64,000 nucleotides of DNA from contig KB235926.1 in assembly GCA_000332255.1 (NCBI GenBank), positions 2,306,734 through 2,370,733 on the forward strand. Direction: 5' to 3'. The stretch's first letter is position 1; every line of letters begins with the position of its first letter. This document shows, piece by piece, positions 1 to 8,848 of this stretch. The notes under the pieces were generated by a model. The model had not been told where the DNA came from, did no database searches, and saw only the letters and a list, made by a program, of their open reading frames with translations. This DNA is from a cyanobacterium PCC 7702. Its GTDB lineage: Bacteria > Cyanobacteriota > Cyanobacteriia > Cyanobacteriales > Nostocaceae. Made by a program: the position numbers and the translations under genes.

Positions 1-765
1 AAAGTTTTGCCTCAAAGCTTTGAACACGCTGGCTTTGGAGTTTTCGGACAGGTCTACAGCATAGATGAGCGAGATGAAATTGCTCGCCAAAGAGAAGATT
101 TTGTTTCTCGTTTGACTCACGATTTGCGCACTCCCTTGGTAGCGGCGGATCGGATGCTGATGTTATTTCAACAGGGAGCTTTGGGACAGCTATCACCGCA
201 AATGCAAGAAGTGATTGAGATTATGGCTCGCAGTAACAGCAACCTGCTAGCGATGGTAAATACTTTACTAGAAGTTTATCGTTTTGAAGCGGGTCGCAAG
301 GCATTGGCATTTCAACCTGTGTATTTGAATCGATTGCTTGAGGAGGTAACAGCAGAATTAACTCCCCTTGCTCAACAAAAGGAGCTAGCGATAAATTTGT
401 TTGTTGGTAAGGATTCAACCACAATTATGGGCGATCGCTTGGAACTGCATCGTCTTTTCACCAATTTAATCAGCAATGCGATCAAATTTACTGATACCGG
501 TACTGTCAGCATCTATTTGAAACCACCTGTTGCTTGCGATGGCGTTGTTACCGTCAAAGTAGCAGATACGGGAGTTGGTATTCCCCCGGAAGAACAAGCA
601 ACTTTGTTTGAAAGATTTCGCCAAGGAAGTCACAAACGTTCTGGTAGTGGTTTAGGATTGTACCTTTCTCGACTTATTGTCGAGGCTCATCAAGGTACTA
701 TTCAAGTTAATTCTGAGGTAGGTAAAGGTAGTGTGTTTGTTGTGAATTTACCTATTAAACAGTAA
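1..765 (+). CDS. Sensor histidine kinase, C-terminal part (5' end outside window)
   Basis: The reading frame is open from the first base, so this is the 3' end of a longer gene; the TTG at 7 is not a convincing start. The visible part holds a HisKA segment with H-box (THDLRTPL, His codon at 118-120) followed by a complete HATPase domain: N-box (NLISNAIKFT), G1 (DTGVGIP) and G2 (GSGLGLYLS). It therefore autophosphorylates a conserved His and should pass the phosphate to a response regulator. No receiver domain follows before the stop. The sensor region lies upstream and cannot be seen, so the signal is unknown. The aldehyde dehydrogenase gene follows after 27 bases. Confidence 0.93.
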   Translation, partial: KVLPQSFEHAGFGVFGQVYSIDERDEIARQREDFVSRLTHDLRTPLVAADRMLMLFQQGALGQLSPQMQEVIEIMARSNSNLLAMVNTLLEVYRFEAGRKALAFQPVYLNRLLEEVTAELTPLAQQKELAINLFVGKDSTTIMGDRLELHRLFTNLISNAIKFTDTGTVSIYLKPPVACDGVVTVKVADTGVGIPPEEQATLFERFRQGSHKRSGSGLGLYLSRLIVEAHQGTIQVNSEVGKGSVFVVNLPIKQ

Positions 766-792
766 GATTATTCCTAGATTTTTCAGATCAAA

Positions 793-2172
793 ATGATGGT
801 TGCTAAATTATCAATTTCTGAACTACTTTGCAAGCAACGGGATTTTTTTCAAACGGGTAAGACTAAACCAGTAGACTTTCGTCTGCAGATGTTGAAGAAT
901 TTAAAAAAAACAATTCTGGAGCATAAAAAAGCAATTTTAAAAGCGTTAGCAGCAGATTTACACAAGCCGGTATTTGAAAGTTACATAACAGAAATCGTTA
1001 CCCTTAAAGAAATTGATTATGCTATCAAAAATCTCCGTCGTTGGACTAAACCTCGGAAAGTACGAGTTCCTTTAGAATTGTTTCCTTATTCTGGGCGAAT
1101 TCAAGCAGAACCGCTAGGAGTAGTTTTAATTATCAGTCCTTGGAACTATCCATTTCATCTGCTAATTTCACCCTTAGTAGGTGCGATCGCTGCCGGCAAT
1201 TGTGCTGTTCTCAAACCATCCGAATTTGCTCCTTACACCTCTGGTTTGATAGCCAATCTCATAGAAAAAACTTTTGAGCCAGCATATATTGCTGTAGTAG
1301 AAGGTGGAGTAGAAACAAGCCAAACACTACTAGCGGAGAAATTTGATTATATCTTTTTTACCGGTGGAAATGCTGTGGGTAAAATTGTCATGGCAGCAGC
1401 AGCCAAACATCTTACACCGGTAACATTGGAATTAGGAGGCAAAAGTCCTTGTCTTGTTGATACCGAAATTGATGTTGAGAAAACGGCCAGAAGAATTTGT
1501 TGGGGTAAATTTATTAATGCCGGACAAACTTGTATTGCACCAGATTATCTTTTAGTTAATAAAAATATTAAAAATTCTTTGCTAGATAGTATCAAAAAAT
1601 GCTTGTTAGAATTTTACGGCGAACATCCGGCAAACAGTCCAGATTACGCCCGCATAATTCATCAAAACCACTTCGATCGCCTGGTCAAGTTTTTACAAGA
1701 TGGGGAAATACTAATTGGCGGAGAAATTAATCGAGATGAGCTTTATATTTCTCCGACAGTAATTGATAAAGTGTCCTGGGAAGCTCCCATCATGCAGGAG
1801 GAAATTTTTGGCCCGATTCTACCTGTGATTGAATATACAGATATTGCCGAGGCGATCGCCAAGATCAACTCTCGACCCAAACCGCTAGCTTTATATTTAT
1901 TTTCCGACAATAAAAATCTGCAACAGTACGTTTTGCAGTCTACTTCGTCCGGTGGGGTTTGTCTTAACGATACCCTCATCCAATCTGGAGTACCATCACT
2001 ACCATTTGGAGGTGTTGGTGATAGCGGTATTGGCAGTTATCACGGTAAAGCTAGTTTTGACACCTTTTCCCATTACAAAAGCGTGGTACAAAATTCCTTT
2101 TGGCTGGATTTGAAATGGCGTTATCCTCCCTACGAAGGTAAGTTATCTTTCCTAAAGCGACTGATTGGTTAA
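793..2172 (+). CDS. NAD(P)-dependent aldehyde dehydrogenase (AldE/Slr0091-like)
   Basis: A 459-residue aldehyde dehydrogenase superfamily protein that oxidises aldehydes to carboxylic acids. The catalytic Cys247 sits in NAGQTC and the general base Glu213 in LELGGKSP; the cofactor-binding motif SPWNYPF (about 115-121) and FTGG (about 189-192) are present. Length and the C-terminal hydrophobic stretch fit the class 3/fatty-aldehyde group. The cyanobacterial relative Slr0091 is known to oxidise apocarotenals and alkanals; a similar role here is inference. Two ATGs are adjacent (793 and 796), so the start is uncertain by one codon. It may be co-transcribed with the upstream kinase. Confidence 0.93.
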   Translation: MMVAKLSISELLCKQRDFFQTGKTKPVDFRLQMLKNLKKTILEHKKAILKALAADLHKPVFESYITEIVTLKEIDYAIKNLRRWTKPRKVRVPLELFPYSGRIQAEPLGVVLIISPWNYPFHLLISPLVGAIAAGNCAVLKPSEFAPYTSGLIANLIEKTFEPAYIAVVEGGVETSQTLLAEKFDYIFFTGGNAVGKIVMAAAAKHLTPVTLELGGKSPCLVDTEIDVEKTARRICWGKFINAGQTCIAPDYLLVNKNIKNSLLDSIKKCLLEFYGEHPANSPDYARIIHQNHFDRLVKFLQDGEILIGGEINRDELYISPTVIDKVSWEAPIMQEEIFGPILPVIEYTDIAEAIAKINSRPKPLALYLFSDNKNLQQYVLQSTSSGGVCLNDTLIQSGVPSLPFGGVGDSGIGSYHGKASFDTFSHYKSVVQNSFWLDLKWRYPPYEGKLSFLKRLIG

Positions 2173-2196
2173 ACTTTAGCCACTCTTTATAAATTT

Positions 2197-2790
2197 TCAA
2201 AGGCTATAGCGTTCTTCTCTCCAGGGATCGCCTCGTTTGTGATAACCGTTGCGTTCCCAAAAACCAAGTTCTTCGCGTGCAAGAAACTCTAAGCCATTAA
2301 TCCATTTAGCGCTTTTCCAAGCATAAAGGTGGGGAACAACTAACCGCACCGGGCCACCGTGTTCTGCTGGTAACGGTTCGCCAAATAATTTCCAGGCAAA
2401 GAAATTTTCATCTCGTACAAAGTCTACCATGGAAAGATTGGTAGTGTAGCCACCATAGCAGTGTGCCATAACATAGGCTGCTTTCGGCTCGACTGCAATT
2501 AATTTCATCAAGTCTGTAACCTGAATGCCAGTCCACTTCACATCTAATTTCGACCAGCGGGTTACGCAATGAAAGTCAGCAGTAAATTCGTGGTGGGGTA
2601 GCGCCATGAAATCTGACCAAGTAAATGTCTTTGGTTGTACCAGACCCCACACTTGTAGCTCCCACGCATCGGTGCTGACTTGGGGAGTCGTACCGTAAGT
2701 TAAGACGGGGAAACCTTTGGTTAGGTATTGACCGGGTGGAACGCGTTCGCTTTGTTGTGGCGTCGGTTTTTGAAAGTATTTTCCTGACAT
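2197..2790 (-). CDS. Sulfite oxidase-like molybdopterin oxidoreductase
   Basis: A 197-residue single-domain protein of the oxidoreductase molybdopterin-binding (SUOX/MsrP) fold. The Moco-ligating cysteine is visible at Cys75 (FHCVTRWS), with downstream pterin-contact motifs (GGYTTNLS, PAEHGGPVRLVVPHLYAWKS). There is no heme or dimerisation domain and no obvious signal peptide, so it is the short soluble type whose substrate is unknown. I chose the ATG at 2790 over a TTG four codons upstream because the protein then begins MSGKYF with a GGAA motif a few bases upstream. Confident in family, not in substrate. Confidence 0.9.
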   Translation of the reverse strand: MSGKYFQKPTPQQSERVPPGQYLTKGFPVLTYGTTPQVSTDAWELQVWGLVQPKTFTWSDFMALPHHEFTADFHCVTRWSKLDVKWTGIQVTDLMKLIAVEPKAAYVMAHCYGGYTTNLSMVDFVRDENFFAWKLFGEPLPAEHGGPVRLVVPHLYAWKSAKWINGLEFLAREELGFWERNGYHKRGDPWREERYSL

Positions 2791-2835
2791 CGTTAATTCC
2801 AAAACGAGTCTTTTTCAGGGAACTCAGCAACAAAT

Positions 2836-2887
2836 TCAGAGCTAACGGCCAATAATAATGTGCAAAACTATTAGCTATTAGCTCTGA
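2836..2887. terminator. Hairpin downstream of rpmF containing ATTAGCT heptamers
   Basis: A perfect 10-bp inverted repeat, TCAGAGCTAA (2836-2845) and TTAGCTCTGA (2878-2887), lies between rpmF and the oxidoreductase gene, both minus strand. The right arm is embedded in repeated ATTAGCT heptamers. It could end rpmF transcription, but the loop is long and there is no clear U-tract. A related sequence occurs at 63846-63890. Confidence 0.4.
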
Positions 2888-2893
2888 GTAATT

Positions 2894-3073
2894 TTATGAC
2901 TCCTGTTGTTCTTCTTCTTCTTCCGCGGATGGATAGACGAATTTAGAACGTCCGGTCAAAATCGATTTCCCTAGAGAAAGAGCTTTTTGAGCTTCCACAG
3001 CGGCCTTACGCTTCCAAGTAGCTCGACGGTGGTCGCGTTTTGACTTAGATGTTTTCTTCTTTGGAACAGCCAT
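2894..3073 (-). CDS. rpmF: 50S ribosomal protein L32
   Basis: A 59-residue protein, too short for many ORF callers. It starts [21 protein letters not shown], the typical basic N-terminus of bacterial L32, and ends with a very acidic EEEEEQQES tail. It is a component of the large ribosomal subunit. The zinc-binding cysteines found in some L32 proteins are absent, as in other cyanobacterial and plastid L32. The ATG at 3073 is the only sensible start. A 45-base gap separates it from the hypothetical gene upstream (ending at 3119), so the two may share a transcript. Confidence 0.95.
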   Translation of the reverse strand: MAVPKKKTSKSKRDHRRATWKRKAAVEAQKALSLGKSILTGRSKFVYPSAEEEEEQQES

Positions 3074-3118
3074 AATAGCAGCTTAGGCAATTTTCAACAG
3101 CCTCACTATTTTAATTCA

Positions 3119-3631
3119 TTAACGCCTTTGTGGTGGAGGTGAAAGATCTGGTTTTGTTTGGGGAACATTGGTGGGTTGTGGTTCTAAAGCTGGTGGAGGT
3201 GTAGTAGTTGCTTGAGTGGCGATGGGAGTTTTGAAATTATCTCCGAAAAATAGCAACGAGCGAGCGCTTTTGAAGTATTTGGCCCAACGTTGTGGATCCG
3301 GACGAGTACGCCATTGTTGGCGACTTACCGCCAGTTCTAAAACGGGTGCGATCGCTCCGTAATTTTGTACGCATACCACTACGGATACATCGGATACTAG
3401 TATATCCGCATCAAAACTGCGTTGCGCTGCTGCTCTGGCTGCCGCTTCTGCTCTTCGCAGCAAACTTTCGTAGTTATCTTCCGGTAGGCGATCGATAAGC
3501 AGGTCGGTTCTGGCGGTATAGGCTTGTACAATTGGAGGCGCGATCGCTTCTGTTACCAACCACAAAGGAACTGCTGCACTCAATAAAACTAATGCATAAC
3601 CTATCCGGATTTTCTGAGCGATCGTTGGCAT
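3119..3631 (-). CDS. Conserved hypothetical membrane-anchored protein
   Basis: A 170-residue protein beginning MPTIAQKIRIGYALVLLSAA, with one N-terminal hydrophobic segment (about residues 10-28) that reads as a signal anchor. An Ala/Arg-rich helical stretch (RRAEAAARAAAQRSF) follows, then a mixed domain containing the segment QQWRTRPDPQRWAKYFKSA. The C-terminus is a Pro/Thr-rich tail (about 145-170) likely to be disordered. I do not recognise a functional domain. I prefer the ATG at 3631 over one at 3709 because it puts the hydrophobic segment near the N-terminus; the extra residues otherwise look like untranslated sequence. It sits directly upstream of rpmF. Confidence 0.75.
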   Translation of the reverse strand: MPTIAQKIRIGYALVLLSAAVPLWLVTEAIAPPIVQAYTARTDLLIDRLPEDNYESLLRRAEAAARAAAQRSFDADILVSDVSVVVCVQNYGAIAPVLELAVSRQQWRTRPDPQRWAKYFKSARSLLFFGDNFKTPIATQATTTPPPALEPQPTNVPQTKPDLSPPPQRR

Positions 3632-3916
3632 AAGTGGAATGAACCTTGGGAAAGGATTTCCCTTCCCCAAAGAAAATCTGCTTAAAGATTGATGGCAAAA
3701 ACTTCTCATGATCCATATACTCCTGGCTAGGAATGACTAAAGGAAATTTTTAAGTATTTTCTCGGTTAACGTGGAAATAAAAGCAACAATGCTATCGGCA
3801 TGAGATGATAGTTAGCTTGACTATAAAACATAGGTTAGCTTTGTTTTTCGGCAAAGCCAACCGCGATTTCAAGTATGCGGAAAATAGTTAGTAAAAAATA
3901 ACTGGCAGAGAGCGCG

Positions 3917-5710
3917 ATGGCAAACAACTGGGCGATCGCCATAGGCATAAATCAATATCAGTTTTTTCAACCTTTAGGGTGTGCACAAGCTGATGCGGAG
4001 GCCTTAAAGGATTTTTTAATAGTGGAAGCAGGGTTTTTACAACAACAGTGTCTGTTGATGACAGATACTTCCCCACCTTTGGGAGATAGATCTACCTATC
4101 CAACAAAGGATAATATTCAGCTTTTAATAGAAGATTTGGCGGCAGCCTGCTTGCAACCCCAGGATCGACTGTGGTTTTTCTTTAGTGGTTACGGCGTTAA
4201 CTACAAAGGCCAAGATTATTTAATGCCAGTCGAAGGAAATCCTGAGGAGGTGGAAGAAACTGGTATACAAGTCAAAACACTAATGCAAACTTTCCTCATA
4301 GCAGAGCTAGAAATAGTGCTGCTGTTGGATATGAACCGTGCTTTTGCCAACCAAGGAAATACCTCCGCTGGTCAAGAAACCATTGAACTAGCTCAGGAAT
4401 TAGAAATTCCAACAATTGTGTCTTGTCAACCAGAGCAATTCTCTCACGAAAGCAGAGAATTAGGCCACGGATTTTTTACAGCAGCGTTATTAGAAGGTTT
4501 GCGTTCTGGTCACGGTAATTCCTTAGAAGGTTTAGAAAGATACCTGAGTTTGCGTACGCCAGAACTATGTCAGCACTACTGGCGTCCTACGCAAAATCCT
4601 GTAACTGTTATTCCTCGCAGACAACAGGAAATTTTGCCACCCTTGTCAGTCAGCGAAAACACACAAGCAACGCCGAGGATTACTTCTCGAGAAATCTTAG
4701 CTGCTGCACTTCCAGCTCCTTCCCTGCATCCTAATTCTCACACAAATTATTCGGCACAACAGTTAGTTACAAATCACAACACCAGCACTAACAAGGATAA
4801 ACAAACAATTTCCACTAATAACTTGGGTGGCTCCTTATCGTCCTCAACTCCAGCAAACCAGAACAAAAAGATAGCCAACACCTGGTTTTGGCGTCGATGG
4901 TGGTTGTGGAGTACAAGTACGATATTCATATCAATTCTAATCGCAGCATTTTATCTAGACCGTCAAGCAATTTTCAAAGTAGCACTGCAATTGTTGCCAG
5001 CAACATCCAACTCTGTTAACGATGACGCTGAAACGGAAATTCTTCCTTTGTCACCCCAACCGACCTACGATCGCAAGGTAATCAAATCATCTCCCACTAC
5101 TTCCGCTAATTCCCAAGCAATAACACGCAAGCAAGCTTTGTTGGATTTGGCAAGAATGTCGCTACAACCAACTCAAGCAAGCGATCTAAGTTTAGCGATT
5201 GCCAAAGCACGAAAAATTAAACCTGGCGATCCACTTTATCAAAGGGCCCAGCAGGATATGCAACTTTGGAGTCGGATGATTTTAGATTTAGCTGAAAGTC
5301 GTGCCAAGCAAAAACAGTATGCTCAAGCTATAGCAGCAGCGAAATTGATTGCTAAAGACCAGCTTATTTATCCGCAAGCGCAAGCAGCAATTAATCTCTG
5401 GCGAATTAGGGCTAAGCAGTACGTGGCAAACAAAACTCTTTTGGATGCAGCAAATGCCTTAATTGTAACTGGACAGGCTTCTACTTACAATCGCGCCATC
5501 GAAGTAGCCAAAAAAGTAGCGCCGGGCGAACCAGGTTTCGATCAAGCCCAAAAACTTATCAACCAATGGAGCGAAAAAATCTTGGTTTTGGCTTGGAAGC
5601 GAGCTTCCCAAGGAAAGTTTGCAGCAGCGATCGCTACGGCTAATTTAGTTCCAGAAGGAACATCGGCTTACAAAAAAGCTCAGCAAGCACTGCAAAAGTG
5701 GCGAAGGTAG
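3917..5710 (+). CDS. Caspase-like protein lacking the His/Cys pair (pseudo-orthocaspase), membrane-anchored
   Basis: A 597-residue protein. Residues 1-225 form a C14-type caspase domain: AIAIGINQY strand, FFFSGYG where active members have SGHG, and LLLDMNRA where active members have a D-x-C motif. The catalytic His is thus Tyr92 and the catalytic Cys is Asn140. A low-complexity Ser/Thr/Asn linker (about 240-320) leads to one transmembrane helix (about 328-350). The C-terminus (about 400-597) has three degenerate helical repeats of roughly 60-70 residues with recurrent AQ..(I/M)..W and Y..AI..A motifs. Cyanobacteria are known to encode orthocaspases with Tyr replacing His; proteolysis is not expected here. 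A scaffold or peptide-binding role is inference. Confidence 0.9.
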   Translation: MANNWAIAIGINQYQFFQPLGCAQADAEALKDFLIVEAGFLQQQCLLMTDTSPPLGDRSTYPTKDNIQLLIEDLAAACLQPQDRLWFFFSGYGVNYKGQDYLMPVEGNPEEVEETGIQVKTLMQTFLIAELEIVLLLDMNRAFANQGNTSAGQETIELAQELEIPTIVSCQPEQFSHESRELGHGFFTAALLEGLRSGHGNSLEGLERYLSLRTPELCQHYWRPTQNPVTVIPRRQQEILPPLSVSENTQATPRITSREILAAALPAPSLHPNSHTNYSAQQLVTNHNTSTNKDKQTISTNNLGGSLSSSTPANQNKKIANTWFWRRWWLWSTSTIFISILIAAFYLDRQAIFKVALQLLPATSNSVNDDAETEILPLSPQPTYDRKVIKSSPTTSANSQAITRKQALLDLARMSLQPTQASDLSLAIAKARKIKPGDPLYQRAQQDMQLWSRMILDLAESRAKQKQYAQAIAAAKLIAKDQLIYPQAQAAINLWRIRAKQYVANKTLLDAANALIVTGQASTYNRAIEVAKKVAPGEPGFDQAQKLINQWSEKILVLAWKRASQGKFAAAIATANLVPEGTSAYKKAQQALQKWRR

Positions 5711-5740
5711 TTAGTAGGAAATAACTACTACCTACTAACT
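5709..5740. terminator. Hairpin between convergent genes
   Basis: A perfect 10-bp inverted repeat, AGTTAGTAGG (5709-5718) and CCTACTAACT (5731-5740), with a 12-base loop. It begins at the stop codon of the caspase-like gene and lies 13 bases from the end of the convergent gene. It is probably a bidirectional terminator. No strong T-run is present on the plus strand. Confidence 0.55.
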
Positions 5741-5753
5741 ACTCAATATTTCT

Positions 5754-6131
5754 TTAACAGTAGTGCGATATATCCTCGCCGCATTCCTCGGCTAGATAGC
5801 ACAGAGCTCGAAAGCGCAAGCTCACCACTTCTTCGTACAGGGGATTGAGTTTGCACATGGGTGGAACGTGCAGAAAAATTCTGCCAAATAACTTCACATC
5901 GCGCTCGAACGGACACTGAGCAGGTATTAACTGACACAAGCGATGAGCCAGTCGGCGATCGCGGATTTGGATGTTATCTAGCCAATAACGTAAAGGTTGA
6001 AGAAGATCGAAGCGCAGCTTGCAGGTAGAACGGTCTAGCTGAGCAGCATCAGCACTCGTTGCTTCCGTGGGATTGAGGGATACCCAGCTAGCCAAAAAAA
6101 ACTTTTTTGTGGTATTCTCAAATACCTTCAT
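5754..6131 (-). CDS. Mo-dependent nitrogenase C-terminal-domain family protein
   Basis: A 125-residue protein matching the Mo-dependent nitrogenase C-terminus family (Mo-nitro_C). The body RRLAHRLCQLIPAQCPFERD, then PPMCKLNPLYEE and RFRALCYLAEECGED, is the conserved core, with several cysteines. The name comes from a domain attached to nitrogenase-related proteins; in cyanobacteria it often occurs, as here, as a free-standing protein of unknown role. No nif gene lies nearby. The start ATG at 6131 opens with MKVFENTTKKFF. The cysteine pattern suggests metal or cluster binding, which is inference. Confidence 0.85.
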   Translation of the reverse strand: MKVFENTTKKFFLASWVSLNPTEATSADAAQLDRSTCKLRFDLLQPLRYWLDNIQIRDRRLAHRLCQLIPAQCPFERDVKLFGRIFLHVPPMCKLNPLYEEVVSLRFRALCYLAEECGEDISHYC

Positions 6132-6723
6132 GATTTACTCCTCTTTTTTTGTGAGGCTCTTCACCACATAGATGTCAAAATATACAAGCTAACAATGGTA
6201 TTTCCTGGAAAAATCTCGTGCAGACAGTAGCTCGATGTTATGTTTCTCTAGCCTTTGGCATCAGAATCTACTTGTCGATAAGTCAAGTTAATCGTAATTT
6301 TCCTAGAATCGGAAGGGCGATCGTACTATTTTGTTCATAACTTGATTTAGTTAAAATCTCGATAAAGCCATCCACCTTTAGATAGATATTACTGTAGCAT
6401 TTACAAAACTATATGTGCAGAAAAACCATATCTATTTCTTATGGCGATTGTCTTTAGGTAGAAATACTTTCTAAGCCGTCAGAGCAGTGTTTTCTTTTGG
6501 CTGGAAGTTTAACCACCCGAGTTTGAGCTTGCAGGTCAAATGTTATGGAGTGTAGTTGGGCAAGATTACGGGCAAATATAAAAACTTTCGACCAAAAATA
6601 TGTCAGTAATTTGGCTGGGATGGTGTTTGGCGATCGCAATGGCTGCTAGTCTGTTGCTATGAACCAAATACCATCATACAAGCGAGTTTGGTAACAGGCG
6701 CCGTGGTCTGCAAATACTAAAAT
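6132..6723. other. Gene-free stretch
   Basis: About 590 bases with no convincing gene. A 61-codon minus-strand frame (6454-6639) has no recognisable composition. A 20-codon plus-strand frame at 6600-6662 encodes a hydrophobic peptide (MSVIWLGWCLAIAMAASLLL) resembling a signal or membrane segment, but nothing continues it. HIP1-like sites occur near 6320 and 6630. Confidence 0.5.
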
Positions 6724-6753
6724 AGTTGGGTTTGGCTCGCACTTAACCCAACT
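6724..6753 (-). terminator. Probable terminator of rnj
   Basis: Inverted repeat AGTTGGGTT (6724-6732) / AACCCAACT (6745-6753) with a 12-base loop, 30 bases beyond the rnj stop. Read on the minus strand, the stem is followed by ATTTTAG, a short U-rich tail. Confidence 0.6.
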
Positions 6754-6782
6754 TGCACAACAAGAGTATATGATTGAAAATT

Positions 6783-8555
6783 TTAGGAGGCTACCTGAGC
6801 TGTCGTACGCGTGCGTCGCCTTCTACCATCAGCAGCTTTGACGGGAGGTTCTTCGGGAATTTGCATCAATAATGTTACCGATGGCTGACATTGCAGTTCC
6901 CGACGAATGGAACGTATCATTTCCCGCTCTAACACTTCTTGCAATCCACCCCAATCTACTTCGGGTTGTTCACCATCAAAAGCTTGGGCAAATTCTAACC
7001 AGCGCAGGCTAAGGACTTCTTCTATTCGCTGCTGCACCCACTTTTGCAACAGCGATCGCTCGATGCTTGTGACCACGCCTCGCAAATGAATTTCTGGTTT
7101 TGCCATCAGCTTACCACTCCAATCAATAGCAGTGGCAATGGTGACAATACCCTCTTCTGCCATTTTTTGCCGTTCCTGCAATACTTTGGCACTAACCATT
7201 CCCGAACTAGAAGTATCCACAAGCTCCAGACCCGCTGGAACTTTTCCGATCACGCGAATCGATTGTGGCGTCAATTCTACGATATCGCCATTTTGGACAA
7301 TCACCATATTCTCGGCGGGAATACCCATGCTTTGCGCTGTTTGGGCGTGCTTGACCAACATGCGATGCTCGCCGTGAACGGGTAAGAAGAACTTGGGTCG
7401 GGTCAGGGCTAACATTAATTTTTGGTCTTCCTGACAACCGTGACCGGAGACGTGAATGCCTTTTTCCCGACCATAAATTACGTTTGCGCCTTGCATCATC
7501 AATTTATCGATGATGTTAACTACAGCTATGGTATTTCCGGGAATTGGGTTAGCTGAAAATACTACTGTGTCTCCCGGGCGAATTTTGATATGGGGATGTT
7601 CTTGATTAGCTATGCGTGTTAGAGCTGACATCGGCTCGCCCTGGGAACCAGTAGTTAAGATTAATACATTTTCATCCGGTAGATTGCGTATAGCCGCCAG
7701 CGGTTGCAACAAGTCGTCTTTACACTTGATGTAACCAAGATTGCGAGCGTGGGCAATCAAATTCAGCATGGAACGCCCAACTACTGTTACCACTCGATTA
7801 TATTTTTGCGCTAGCTGCAAAATAATATTGATGCGATGTACGCTAGAGGCAAAGGTAGTGACGAAAAGTCGCCCGCAAGCTTGAGAAAAAACTCGGTCGA
7901 GATTGCCAATCACAGAAGTTTCTGAAGGTGTAAATCCAGGTACTTCTGAGTTGGTAGAATCACTCATCAAACAAAGAACGCCTTTTTCCCCATGTTCGGC
8001 TAATCTTTGCAAGTCAAAACGTTCGCCATCTACGGGAGTATGGTCAAATTTAAAGTCTCCTGTGTGGATGATGACACCTAATGGTGTATGTATGGCGACG
8101 CTGAAGCTATCGGCAATGGAGTGGGTGTTGCGAATGTATTCGACAAAAAAATGTTTGCCAATACGTACCACATCGCGGGGAAGAACGGTCCTCAATTCCG
8201 TGCGATCGCGCACTCCCGCCTCTTCTAATTTACCTTCTAGCATGGCTAGAGCCAATCTCGGCCCGTAAATTACCGGAATTTCAAATTGCTTGAGATGAAA
8301 GGCAACTCCACCAATGTGGTCTTCATGACCGTGGGTAACAATCATGCCTTTGATTTTATGGCGATTTTCTCGCACGTAGGTCATGTCTGGAAGTACAATG
8401 TTGACTCCGTGCATGCCATCCGTGGGAAAGGCTAAACCTGCATCCAACAGAATAATTTCATCATCATATTCGAAAACACAAGTATTTTTACCAATTTCAT
8501 GCAAGCCGCCCAATGGAATAATTTTTAGGGCGGAGGTAATTTCGTTTTTAGCCAT
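6783..8555 (-). CDS. rnj: Ribonuclease J
   Basis: A 590-residue metallo-beta-lactamase/beta-CASP ribonuclease that matures and degrades RNA by endo- and 5'-3' exonucleolytic cleavage. Zinc-ligand motif HGHEDH is at residues 75-80 (after MIVT), further metal ligands are seen in HTGDFKFDH, and the beta-CASP motifs (SGHGCQED, PVHGEHR) are present. The C-terminal RNase J domain ends in a basic RRRRTRT tail. Length is normal for the family. It is the third gene of the minus-strand run asd-dapA-rnj, an order also known in Synechocystis, but the 293-base gap after dapA leaves room for its own promoter. Confidence 0.97.
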   Translation of the reverse strand: MAKNEITSALKIIPLGGLHEIGKNTCVFEYDDEIILLDAGLAFPTDGMHGVNIVLPDMTYVRENRHKIKGMIVTHGHEDHIGGVAFHLKQFEIPVIYGPRLALAMLEGKLEEAGVRDRTELRTVLPRDVVRIGKHFFVEYIRNTHSIADSFSVAIHTPLGVIIHTGDFKFDHTPVDGERFDLQRLAEHGEKGVLCLMSDSTNSEVPGFTPSETSVIGNLDRVFSQACGRLFVTTFASSVHRINIILQLAQKYNRVVTVVGRSMLNLIAHARNLGYIKCKDDLLQPLAAIRNLPDENVLILTTGSQGEPMSALTRIANQEHPHIKIRPGDTVVFSANPIPGNTIAVVNIIDKLMMQGANVIYGREKGIHVSGHGCQEDQKLMLALTRPKFFLPVHGEHRMLVKHAQTAQSMGIPAENMVIVQNGDIVELTPQSIRVIGKVPAGLELVDTSSSGMVSAKVLQERQKMAEEGIVTIATAIDWSGKLMAKPEIHLRGVVTSIERSLLQKWVQQRIEEVLSLRWLEFAQAFDGEQPEVDWGGLQEVLEREMIRSIRRELQCQPSVTLLMQIPEEPPVKAADGRRRRTRTTAQVAS

Positions 8556-8848
8556 TTTCTCCTGAGATTGTTTTTGTTACAAATAATGAATGTTGGAATT
8601 TAGGAGTCTTTTCAGACAGGTGTAAATATCTTTATTACTAAGACCGATAGAGAGATTTAGTTTTAATCCGAATTTTCTCTTGTGCGATTTTTTCAATACA
8701 AAGTGAACTTGATACAAATATTCAAATAGATTTAGAAGTAATTTTTCTGTGGTAGCATAATTTTTTAACTGCCACATTGTCAAAATTACCTATTATTTTA
8801 GTGATGTTAAGTTGGTGAGAAAAGCCTCTGAAATTTTGGCAGTTTCTG
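8556..8848. other. AT-rich spacer between dapA and rnj
   Basis: Almost 300 bases, AT-rich, probably holding the rnj promoter or 5' leader. A 68-codon minus-strand frame (8577-8783) does not look like a protein. I see no strong hairpin. Confidence 0.4.

Noticed and set aside
6454-6639. 61-codon minus-strand frame
   Set aside because: No hydropathy or motif pattern of a real protein; lies in a gene-free gap.
8577-8783. 68-codon minus-strand frame between dapA and rnj
   Set aside because: AT-rich spacer sequence, Leu/Lys/Asn-rich by chance; no recognisable pattern or start signal.
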